Assembly (NCBI GenBank): GCA_963663025.1
Contig: OY760073.1
Coordinates: 682,001 to 746,000 of the forward strand
Direction: 5' to 3'
DNA from: JAGWBF01 sp963663025
GTDB taxonomy: Bacteria; Chloroflexota; Dehalococcoidia; Lucifugimonadales; JAGWBF01
DNA: 64,000 bases
This document shows positions 25,014 through 32,677 of this stretch, one piece after another. Every line of letters starts with the position of its first letter. The first letter of the stretch is position 1. The position numbers and the translations under genes were made by a program. Under the pieces are notes generated by a model that saw only the letters and a list, made by a program, of their open reading frames with translations, was not told the DNA's origin and did not search any database.

Positions 25014-26201
25014 CTAGCCCACAACCCCCTGCTGTCGAAGCTGGTCGATGTCGTCGTCGGATAGGTCAAGGAGCCCGGCCAGCAGCTCGTCGGTCTGCTC
25101 TCCGGGCATAGGGGTAGAGCCAACGACAGCCGGGGTCCTGCTGAAGTGCCAGTAGTCCCCGGAAACGTTGATCTTGCCGGCGATGGGGTCATCCACCTCT
25201 ACTAGCGCGCGGCGCTCCCAGGGATGGGGGTCGGCGGCGGCGCTGGCGATGTCGTTGACCGGCGCCGCAGTTACGTCGTGCTTGGTGAAATGGTCCACAC
25301 CCTCGGTCATGGTCATCGTGGACAATAGCTCTTTCATGGCCAGATTGATCATGTCCGAGTGTTTCGCCCGGATATGCCTCTGGGTAAAGCGCTCGTCTTC
25401 TTCCCACTCGGGCTTCCCCAAAGCGCTGCACACCCTGGGCCACTGGTGCTGGTCCCCGGCCGAGACGAGAATCCAGCCATCCTTGCAAGGGTATGCCCCG
25501 CTGGGGGCCGCGCCCACGCTGTCTCCCCTGCTTGGGAGGCCGCCACCCCCGGTGTAGGCGGTGATGGGAATCTCCGTGTAGCTGTACCCGGTGTCGGCAA
25601 GGCACAGGTCCATGGACTGGCCCTCGCCCGATATCTCCCGTTCTCTCAGTGCCGCCAGGGTTCCGATGGCTGCGTGGAGGGCTGTGGTGCGGTCGATGAT
25701 GGGGACGCCGGCCCGGATGGGAGGCATCCCTTCTTCGCCGGTCACCATCATCACTCCCGACATGGCTTGGCCTATGGGGTCGTAACCGATCTTGTCCCTG
25801 TATGGGCCGAACTGACCGTAGGCCGACACGTTGACCATGATGATCTTTGGGTTCAGCTCGTAGAGGGCATCGTACCCGAAGCCCATCTTTTCTATTGTGC
25901 CGGGCCGGAAGTTCTGTATGAATACGTCGGATATCTTGACCAGGTCTCTCAGGATATCCTTGGCCTTTTCCTTGCGCATGTCCAAGCACAAGCTCTTCTT
26001 GCCGCTGTTGTACTGGACGAAGTAGGCGCTCTGGCCGTTGGACCAAGGGCCATGAGTGCGGGTCTCTTCCCCTCCAAGGCGCTCGATCTTGATCACCTCA
26101 GCTCCCAGCCGGGCCAGCACCTGACCGCAGCGGGGCCCGGCTTGGTGGCGCCCAAGATCAAGTACCCTGATACCCTCCAGCGGTGAGCTAATCCTACCCA
26201 T
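25014..26201 (-). CDS. CaiB/BaiF family III CoA-transferase
   Basis: This enzyme moves CoA between carboxylic acids. The family III fold is evident from IRVLDLGRHQAGPRCGQVLARLGAEVIKIE at the N-terminus, NFRPGTIEKMGFGYDAL, and the catalytic Asp in KIGYDPIGQAMSG near residue 150. The C-terminal stretch TAAPVNDIASAAADPHPWERR is standard. About 395 residues is typical. The start is moved to MGRISSP because GGGAGG sits 8 bases upstream; a start 12 codons earlier is possible. As first gene of the leftward operon it may activate the acid whose amide precursor the downstream amidohydrolase cleaves; that link is inference. Confidence 0.92.
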   Translation of the reverse strand: MGRISSPLEGIRVLDLGRHQAGPRCGQVLARLGAEVIKIERLGGEETRTHGPWSNGQSAYFVQYNSGKKSLCLDMRKEKAKDILRDLVKISDVFIQNFRPGTIEKMGFGYDALYELNPKIIMVNVSAYGQFGPYRDKIGYDPIGQAMSGVMMVTGEEGMPPIRAGVPIIDRTTALHAAIGTLAALREREISGEGQSMDLCLADTGYSYTEIPITAYTGGGGLPSRGDSVGAAPSGAYPCKDGWILVSAGDQHQWPRVCSALGKPEWEEDERFTQRHIRAKHSDMINLAMKELLSTMTMTEGVDHFTKHDVTAAPVNDIASAAADPHPWERRALVEVDDPIAGKINVSGDYWHFSRTPAVVGSTPMPGEQTDELLAGLLDLSDDDIDQLRQQGVVG

Positions 26202-26370
26202 CGGCCTACCTCCCGCGAGCATCTCATCGTGGGCCACTGAAGCTTATTCTACCCACGAGGATGTCTCCATTCAAGGTGAGGACACCCCATCATCGGCAGT
26301 TGGCGAAGCTGGTACACAGGGCAATGGCCTTATGCTACACTAGCCCATCATAAGGCCCGCGAGGTGCCTC

Positions 26371-27801
26371 ATGCTTGATCTGATCATCAGGGGCGGACAG
26401 GTGGTAACGCCTTGGGGCGTTGGGAACTGGGACGTAGCTGTGCAGGGCGAGAAGATCGTCGCGGTAGCCCTCGAAGGCGCCCTGCCCAGCGACTCCGCCC
26501 GCGTCCTGGATGCCACGGGGAAGATCGTGGTCCCCGGCGGGATCGAGCCCCATGCCCACATCGCCGCGCCCATTGCAGGGCGACCCGGCGAATTCACAGC
26601 CCCTCCCGAGGCGGTGAGCAGGTCTGCCCTGTTCGGAGGCACCACTACCCTCACCGACTTTGCCATCCAGATAGGAGATATAGACATCTTCCAGGCCATC
26701 GACGAACGCACCGGTCGATGGGGCGGCAATTCTTACTGCGACTACTCCCACCACCTGATGCTGCTGGGTGAAGTCCCCACCCGGGTAATGGAGCAGATAC
26801 CTGAGGCAGTCCAGGGAGGGTTCCCCACTATCAAGATTTTCACCACCAACATTCGTCCCAAGGAGAACATCCCCGAAGGGGAAGGACGCTTGGTCGGGAT
26901 GGGGCATCTGTCGGGCATAATGGAGCAAGTTTCGGCAAACGGCGGCCTGATGTTCGTCCACTCCGAGGATGATGACATCGTCCAGTACATGTACAAGAAG
27001 CTGGCCGAGGAGGAGCGCACCGAGTGGTTTAACATCCACGAGGTGCACAACAACATGTCCGAGGATGTGTCCTTCCGGCGGGTGATCCGGGTGGCTGAAT
27101 GGACGGAAGCGGCCGTGTATTTCGTGCACATAAGCGCCAAGGAAGGGCTGCACGCTGTCCGCGAGGCGCGGGGCAGGGGACAGCCTGTCTATGGGGAGAC
27201 CCTGCACAACTATGCCAGCTTCAACGCCGAGGACTACAAACAGCCCGACGGGATGAAGTACCACACTTATCCTTCTTTGAAGTCCGAGGAGGACCGCCAA
27301 GCCCTGTGGGACGGGCTGATCAAGGGCGGAATCAACAGCATGGCCACCGACGAGTACTGCACCGACTTCGCAACCAAGATCGCCGGCAGGACTACCCACG
27401 ACATAACCGGCGGGCATAACGGCGCCGAGACCAGGATGGGGATCACCTTCAGCGAGGGTGTTTCCAAGCAGGGGATGCCGCTGGAGCGGTTCGTCGACGT
27501 TACCTCGGCCAACGCGGCCAAGATAATGGGATACTATCCCCGGAAGGGCGCAATCGCCACGGGAAGCGATGCCGACATAGTCCTCATCGACCCGGAGGTT
27601 TCCAAGGCCCTGTCGATGAGCGACCTGCACATCGGGGACTACAGCATCTGGGAGGGCTGGCAGGTGCAGGGATGGCCGATTACTACTATCCTGCGGGGTA
27701 AAGTGGTGGTCGAGAACGGCCAGTTCTCCGGTTCCTTGGGTGATGGGCAGCTGATCCCCAGGAAGATCGGCGGAGACATACTCAGCAGGCCTGCCTGCTA
27801 G
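26371..27801 (+). CDS. Dihydropyrimidinase/hydantoinase-like amidohydrolase
   Basis: This 476-residue enzyme is of the cyclic-imide hydrolase type (dihydropyrimidinase, D-hydantoinase, allantoinase). The metal motif is GGIEPHAHIAAP. The carbamylated Lys is likely in FPTIKIFTTN. His ligands are in MFVHSEDDD and VYFVHISAKEG, and the Asp is in NSMATDEYCT. These residues support an intact dinuclear zinc site. Typical HxH context in dihydropyrimidinases is GGIDPHTH, so the resemblance is close. The two downstream cupins share its orientation. Ring-opening of dihydropyrimidines or hydantoins is likely, but the exact substrate is not determined. Confidence 0.88.
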   Translation: MLDLIIRGGQVVTPWGVGNWDVAVQGEKIVAVALEGALPSDSARVLDATGKIVVPGGIEPHAHIAAPIAGRPGEFTAPPEAVSRSALFGGTTTLTDFAIQIGDIDIFQAIDERTGRWGGNSYCDYSHHLMLLGEVPTRVMEQIPEAVQGGFPTIKIFTTNIRPKENIPEGEGRLVGMGHLSGIMEQVSANGGLMFVHSEDDDIVQYMYKKLAEEERTEWFNIHEVHNNMSEDVSFRRVIRVAEWTEAAVYFVHISAKEGLHAVREARGRGQPVYGETLHNYASFNAEDYKQPDGMKYHTYPSLKSEEDRQALWDGLIKGGINSMATDEYCTDFATKIAGRTTHDITGGHNGAETRMGITFSEGVSKQGMPLERFVDVTSANAAKIMGYYPRKGAIATGSDADIVLIDPEVSKALSMSDLHIGDYSIWEGWQVQGWPITTILRGKVVVENGQFSGSLGDGQLIPRKIGGDILSRPAC

Positions 27802-27818
27802 CTAATCGGAGGGCCCAC

Positions 27819-28154
27819 ATGTTCAAAAGGCTGTATTCTGGGGATGATGGACATTCTCATCTGGAGGACCTGGAGCCCCCCTTTGGTCAGATAGATGGTC
27901 CGGTGCTCCAACCGGCCACGGGGGTCACCTTCAGAAAGTCGGACCCAGGCTACTTCATCGATTTCCATCCTGCGCCTCGCCGTCAGTACGTCATCACCCT
28001 GCAGGGTGAGGTGGAGATCGGCTTGGGCGATGGTTCGGTCCACAGATTCGGACCGGGAGATGTGATGCTGGCCGACGACCTGACGGGAAAGGGGCATACC
28101 ACCCGTGTCGTGGGTGATGTCCCGCGGGTATCCGTAGCGATACCGCTGGATTAA
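27819..28154 (+). CDS. Small cupin protein (first of a tandem pair)
   Basis: This 111-residue single-domain cupin has DPGYFIDFHPAPRRQYVITL, GEVEIGLGDG and RFGPGDVMLADDLTGKGHTT, a compact jelly-roll with candidate metal-site residues His and Glu/Gln. Cys residues and signal peptides are absent. GGAGGG precedes the ATG, 17 bases after the dihydropyrimidinase stop. It is clearly homologous to the next gene. A role as an isomerase, lyase or ureidoglycolate-type catabolic helper is possible, but none is visible from sequence. Confidence 0.82.
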   Translation: MFKRLYSGDDGHSHLEDLEPPFGQIDGPVLQPATGVTFRKSDPGYFIDFHPAPRRQYVITLQGEVEIGLGDGSVHRFGPGDVMLADDLTGKGHTTRVVGDVPRVSVAIPLD

Positions 28155-28189
28155 CCCTTACCCCATTTCGACCAAGGGTTTTTGACGGG

Positions 28190-28211
28190 GCGTTCCGCTA
28201 CGGCGGAACGC
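28190..28211 (+). repeat. UNCG-loop hairpin between the tandem cupins
   Basis: A perfect 9-bp stem GCGTTCCGC/GCGGAACGC encloses the loop TACG. As RNA this is a cUACGg tetraloop, one of the most stable classes. It has no T run, so I read it as an RNA processing or stability element between two cupin genes rather than a terminator. Confidence 0.55.
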
Positions 28212-28247
28212 AACGTGTATATTCGACCAAGAGAAGGAGTAGAGGAC

Positions 28248-28574
28248 ATGTTCTACAGGACGTACACCGGCGATGATGGCGAGACCCATTTCGAACCAAT
28301 CGATGCTCCCACTGGTCCGGTCAAGGTTGACCCCAACGCCACCATATCCATCACCCGCTGGGAGCCGGGGCATTTCGTGGAGCTCCATCCGGCCCCGCGC
28401 CGTCAGTTCCACATAACTCTGTCGGGCATGGGCGAGCTTGTATCTACCAACGGCACACGGCAGCAGTTCGGCCCTGGCGATGTGAACATGGTGGAGGACC
28501 TGACGGGTAAGGGTCACACTACCGCGGCAATCGGTGATGAACCCCGCGTATTCATCTCCATACCCTTGGCTTAA
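28248..28574 (+). CDS. Small cupin protein (second of a tandem pair)
   Basis: This 108-residue cupin parallels the preceding gene across most of its length. Shared features include the N-terminal TGDDGETHFEPIDAP (compare SGDDGHSHLEDLEPP), ELHPAPRRQFHITL, FGPGDV and LTGKGHTT. The start is placed at MFYRTY, 22 codons inside a longer frame, because AAGGAG lies 9 bases upstream. It almost certainly arose by tandem duplication. Function is unknown. Its mRNA is separated from the first cupin by the stable TACG-loop hairpin. Confidence 0.82.
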   Translation: MFYRTYTGDDGETHFEPIDAPTGPVKVDPNATISITRWEPGHFVELHPAPRRQFHITLSGMGELVSTNGTRQQFGPGDVNMVEDLTGKGHTTAAIGDEPRVFISIPLA

Positions 28575-28606
28575 TGTAAGAATGTTTCCACCCAAATAGG
28601 GGATAG

Positions 28607-31375
28607 ATGGGGATTGAGAAGATGTCCACACCGGCAAACAGCGAGATGTCCAAGGCCTACGACCCCAAGGAGGTCGAGGGGCGTATATACAACTTCTGGA
28701 TAGAAGGGGGCTACTTCACCCCCTCAACGGATCCTGACAAGAAGCCCTTCGTGGTGATCATGCCCCCACCTAATGTAACGGGCGAGCTTCACCTTGGGCA
28801 TGCGCTGACCGCTTCCATCCAGGATGTCCTCTGCCGCTGGCACCGTATGCTCGGGGATGCCACCCTGTGGCTGCCCGGCAAGGACCACGCGGGCATAGCC
28901 ACCCAGTGGGTAGTGGAGCAGCAGGTGGCCCGGCAGGGTACCAGCCGCCAGGAGCTGGGCAGGGAAGCCTTCGTGGAGCAGGTGTGGGAGTGGGTGCGCC
29001 GTTACGGCAATACCATAGATGAGCAGCACAAGCGCTTGGGGGCCTCCTGCGACTGGTCCCGCCTGTGCTTCACCCTGGACCCGGATCCCAGCCTCGCTGT
29101 GCGGACAACCTTCGTCAACCTGTACAACAAAGGCTTGGTATATCGGGGAGAGCGGATAATCAACTGGTGTCCCAGGTGTTCCACCGCCTTGTCGGACCTG
29201 GAGGTGGAGCACGCGGAGCAGGACGGCTCCCTATACTTCATCCGCTATCCCATGCAGTCAGGCCAAGACCACATCGTGGTTGCTACCACCCGCCCGGAAA
29301 CGATGCTGGGAGATACGGGCGTTGCAGTTAATCCCGAGGATGAGCGGTACGGGGCCCACGTGGGGCAGCTCGCCATTTTGCCTATCGTGAACAGGGAGAT
29401 ACCTGTCGTGGACGACAGCGCCATCGACCCCCAGTTCGGCACCGGGGCCCTCAAGGTCACACCCGGCCACGACGCAACGGACTTCGAGATAGGGAGAAGG
29501 CACAACCTTCCCGTGGTCACCGTGATCGAGCAGGACGGGACCATGGGCGGCGAGGCGGGGAGCTACGCGGGTGTGGAACGCTTCCAGTGCCGCGCCGATG
29601 TCGTCCAGCGTCTCCAGGATGAGGGATACTTGGAGAAGGTCGAGGCTTACCGCCACTCGGTGGGCCACTGCCAGCGATGCAAGGCTGTGGTCGAGCCTCT
29701 AGTCAGCACCCAATGGTTTATGGATGTGGGAAGCTATGAAGATCCCGGGTCCATTGCTGGCCGGGCCTACCGGGCTGTATCCGAGGGGCGGATCCGCATC
29801 GTGCCCGAGCGGTTCTCCAACGTGTACAAGAACTGGCTGGAGAACATTCGAGACTGGTGCATCAGCCGCCAGCTCTGGTGGGGACACCGCATCCCCGTAT
29901 GGTACTGTCGCTCCTGCGGAGAGAGCACTGTGTCGGTGGATGATGTCGTTACTTGCTCCCATTGCCCGTCCGAAGACCTCTGGCAGGACCCCGATGTGCT
30001 GGACACTTGGTTCAGCTCTGCCCTCTGGCCGCACTCTACTGTGGGATGGCCCGGGAACAGCGACGACTTCTCCCGTTTCTATCCAGAAGCCAACTTCGAC
30101 ACCGCGGAGTCGGGGCACAACTCCTTTGTCATGGAGACGGGCTACGACATCCTGTTCTTCTGGGTCGCTCGCATGATCATGATGGGGCTGGAAAACACGG
30201 GTCGGGAGCCTTTCCACACCGTCTTCCTGCATGGCCTGATCCGCGACGCCGAAGGGGTCAAGATGAGCAAGACCAAGGGAAACGTTCTCGACCCCCTTCA
30301 GCTTATCGAGGAGTTCGGCACCGATGCCCTGCGTTTCGCCCTGACGACCGGCACCGCCCCGGGCAACGACCAGCGCTTGGGGGAGTCCAAGCTGGAGTCC
30401 ACCCGCAATTTTGCCAACAAGCTCTGGAACGCCTCCCGCTTCGTCCTCTCCAACATGGACAGAGCCAATCCCTCTGACCTCCTGGGATGGCGCAACCTGG
30501 ACCCCTATGATGGCATGACTCGTCAGGACCGGTGGATACTTCACCGCCTAAACAGCCTCAGCCGCACGGTCAACAGGTACATGGAGGAGTACGAGCTAGG
30601 CGAAGCACAGCGCTCCATCTACGAATTCCTGTGGGGGGACTACTGCGACTGGTACATCGAGATGGCCAAGGTGCGCATGCGGTTCGGGGACCAATCCCCC
30701 CTGAAAGTGCTCGCCCACGTCCTTGAGCAGACCCTCAGGCTTCTGCACCCCTTCATGCCCTTCATCACCGAAGAGATCTGGCAAAACCTGGTGAGCCGGC
30801 TTCCAGAAAGGGATGGTCTTCCCGAGTCCATCATGATCGCGCCCTATCCGAAGTTCGAAGAGGCAAAGGAGGATGCTTCCGCCGACGATGAGATGCAGGA
30901 GATCCTCCAGGTAGTCCGGGCGATTCGCAACGCCCGCGCCCAACTCAGGATAGCCGCCGGGCAGAAGCTTCCTGCAACCCTTACGCCCGGCCCGCTGGCA
31001 GGCGCCTTGAAGGAAGAGTCCACAATGATGGAAGTCCTGGCAACGGCCTCCCCCCTGATTATCTCTGATGCTGGCTCCGACGCTGGCGATGGGGACTCGG
31101 GGCCGGCCGAACAGGCAATGACCATGGTGGTGGGCCAGGTTGTCGTAAAGGTGCCCCTTGCGGGTGTGGTGGATATCTCATCGGAGCGGGAGCGTTTGCA
31201 GGGAGAGTTGCTGGAAACTTCTGAAGCCCTGGAGAGAGTACGTAATCTACTGGCCGACGATAAGTTCAGCAGCCGGGCCCCCGAGGAAGTGGTAGAGCGG
31301 GAACGGGAGCGGGAGCGCTCGATGGAGGAACGACGGGAGCGCCTTGAGCAGGTGCTGGTCCAGATGCCTTCCTAG
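28607..31375 (+). CDS. valS: Valyl-tRNA synthetase
   Basis: ValS charges tRNA-Val. The 922-residue protein has the HIGH-type motif ELHLGHAL near residue 60, the CP1 editing domain between about 200 and 400, the KMSKTKGN loop near 550, an anticodon-binding domain, and a C-terminal coiled-coil arm with ERERLQGELLETSEALERV. Length and order are normal. The first ATG is used; an ATG five codons later (KMSTPAN) is equally plausible because the ribosome site is weak. It is convergent with the leftward unknown gene that follows. Confidence 0.97.
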   Translation: MGIEKMSTPANSEMSKAYDPKEVEGRIYNFWIEGGYFTPSTDPDKKPFVVIMPPPNVTGELHLGHALTASIQDVLCRWHRMLGDATLWLPGKDHAGIATQWVVEQQVARQGTSRQELGREAFVEQVWEWVRRYGNTIDEQHKRLGASCDWSRLCFTLDPDPSLAVRTTFVNLYNKGLVYRGERIINWCPRCSTALSDLEVEHAEQDGSLYFIRYPMQSGQDHIVVATTRPETMLGDTGVAVNPEDERYGAHVGQLAILPIVNREIPVVDDSAIDPQFGTGALKVTPGHDATDFEIGRRHNLPVVTVIEQDGTMGGEAGSYAGVERFQCRADVVQRLQDEGYLEKVEAYRHSVGHCQRCKAVVEPLVSTQWFMDVGSYEDPGSIAGRAYRAVSEGRIRIVPERFSNVYKNWLENIRDWCISRQLWWGHRIPVWYCRSCGESTVSVDDVVTCSHCPSEDLWQDPDVLDTWFSSALWPHSTVGWPGNSDDFSRFYPEANFDTAESGHNSFVMETGYDILFFWVARMIMMGLENTGREPFHTVFLHGLIRDAEGVKMSKTKGNVLDPLQLIEEFGTDALRFALTTGTAPGNDQRLGESKLESTRNFANKLWNASRFVLSNMDRANPSDLLGWRNLDPYDGMTRQDRWILHRLNSLSRTVNRYMEEYELGEAQRSIYEFLWGDYCDWYIEMAKVRMRFGDQSPLKVLAHVLEQTLRLLHPFMPFITEEIWQNLVSRLPERDGLPESIMIAPYPKFEEAKEDASADDEMQEILQVVRAIRNARAQLRIAAGQKLPATLTPGPLAGALKEESTMMEVLATASPLIISDAGSDAGDGDSGPAEQAMTMVVGQVVVKVPLAGVVDISSERERLQGELLETSEALERVRNLLADDKFSSRAPEEVVERERERERSMEERRERLEQVLVQMPS

Positions 31376-31396
31376 CGGGCATCCGGCGCTGCGATG

Positions 31397-32131
31397 TCAA
31401 CTGCCCAGGTAGCAGTCCGAGGAACGCAATTGGTCCAGTCTCACCAAACCCTTCCGGGTATCGCTGGCAACCCGGGCGGGGTCCCAGATACGCACCCGGC
31501 GCTTGAACAGCCAGTAAGCGAACTCTTTCAGGTCGCTGAGAGAACGTGAAGCGCGGCGTTTCTTGCCCGTCTCCTTCAGAAACTCTCTGAATAGCTCCTC
31601 GCGGGAGCCTTCGTACAGCTTGGCGAAGATCTCCTCGGTCAGGTCGTCGGTATCGGGAAATCCGCGGGCGTGGTGCTGCTTGCGCAGCTCCTCTTCCGTC
31701 TTTAGCTGGAGGGCCTCCTCGATCACCACCCCATACCAGTAGTTCAGGAATGCCCGGTGCTTGCTGTGTCCTATGAGGGTGCGAAACTTCTCGGCCGTGA
31801 ATGACCGCGGTAGCATGCCCCGAAAGAGGAGGTCCTCCTTTGACTCTTGCGGGATGGCGCCATCCATTTCGTTGCACAGCCTCTCGGCCAGCAGCAGCCA
31901 GTCGAAGGCCTCACCCAAGAGCAAGTATTTATAGGTGCGGCCTTTGTACTCCTCTTCCGCCAGGGTCCACTTACCGATAGCTTCCAGGAGAACTTCGCAC
32001 CAGTCGCGCCCCGCCTCGATCTGCGCCCGGAGATGGGCTACGGCGGAATCTTCCGTGCGCGAATGGCCATTGGATGGAAGTACCTCCACCTGGGGTAAGT
32101 GCCTTGTTCCGGTCGCTGATCCAGTAGACAT
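31397..32131 (-). CDS. Conserved-looking protein of unknown function
   Basis: I do not recognise this 244-residue protein. It is charged and mostly helical, with segments EEEYKGRTYKYLLLGEAFDW and FGHSKHRAFLNYWYG-like sequence around the middle, then a basic C-terminal half with KKRRASRSL and FKRRVRIWDP. Membrane segments, a signal peptide and metal-binding cysteine pairs are not seen. It starts 9 bases after the PolX-type HhH gene on the same strand, so it is probably the last gene of the prs-secA-HhH run. The charged, Trp/Tyr-rich helices suggest a nucleic-acid or protein-binding role, which is inference. Confidence 0.6.
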   Translation of the reverse strand: MSTGSATGTRHLPQVEVLPSNGHSRTEDSAVAHLRAQIEAGRDWCEVLLEAIGKWTLAEEEYKGRTYKYLLLGEAFDWLLLAERLCNEMDGAIPQESKEDLLFRGMLPRSFTAEKFRTLIGHSKHRAFLNYWYGVVIEEALQLKTEEELRKQHHARGFPDTDDLTEEIFAKLYEGSREELFREFLKETGKKRRASRSLSDLKEFAYWLFKRRVRIWDPARVASDTRKGLVRLDQLRSSDCYLGS

Positions 32132-32140
32132 AACGCCCTG

Positions 32141-32641
32141 CTATAAGCCCGACGGAGTGAGTCCTGCGGAGGATTCTTTGGTGCGATGGGACCGTATGAA
32201 TTCCAGTATGACCTCAGCGCTCTTGTCCCCCATGCGGGGCAGTACGGCCAGGGAGCCGTCCATGGCAGCCTTCTCCATATCTTCCAAGCTGGTGACGCCC
32301 AGCTCTTTAACGATGATGGCAGCGGTCCTGGGGCCGACCCCCGGCAGCTCCATCAGGTCGAGAATCCCGTCCGGAAGCTCGCTCTTCAGCCGTTCCAAAG
32401 CTTGGACCTGGTTGGTGTCGATGAACTCTTTGATCTTTTTGCTGATGGCGTCACCTATGCCGGGGATCGCCTTCAGGTCCATGCCGTCGTTCAGCGCTTG
32501 GGCCAGCGAGAAGGGGAGATGGTCGATGGTGCGGGAAGCCCGCTGGTAGGCCCGAATCTTGAAGACTGCATCTCCCTTGAACTCCAGAAGGGCGGCCATA
32601 TTCTCGAACACTTGGGCGATATCTTCGTTGCTGGGGGGCAT
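32141..32641 (-). CDS. Stand-alone helix-hairpin-helix protein (PolX N-terminal domain only)
   Basis: This 166-residue protein corresponds to the N-terminal DNA-binding part of family X DNA polymerases. The 8-kDa-like domain (residues 1-60, VFENMAALLEFKGDAVFKIRAYQ) is followed by two helix-hairpin-helix motifs, LKAIPGIGDAISKKI and LMELPGVGPRTAAIIV, and then a third possible HhH. The polymerase palm and the PHP nuclease domain of bacterial PolX are missing, and the gene ends normally without a frameshifted remnant. It could bind gapped or branched DNA or act as a lyase, but no catalytic site is evident. It lies 36 bases downstream of secA. Confidence 0.82.
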   Translation of the reverse strand: MPPSNEDIAQVFENMAALLEFKGDAVFKIRAYQRASRTIDHLPFSLAQALNDGMDLKAIPGIGDAISKKIKEFIDTNQVQALERLKSELPDGILDLMELPGVGPRTAAIIVKELGVTSLEDMEKAAMDGSLAVLPRMGDKSAEVILEFIRSHRTKESSAGLTPSGL

Positions 32642-32677
32642 GTTGTATGACGCCTTGGTGGTGCTCCTGGGATACGG

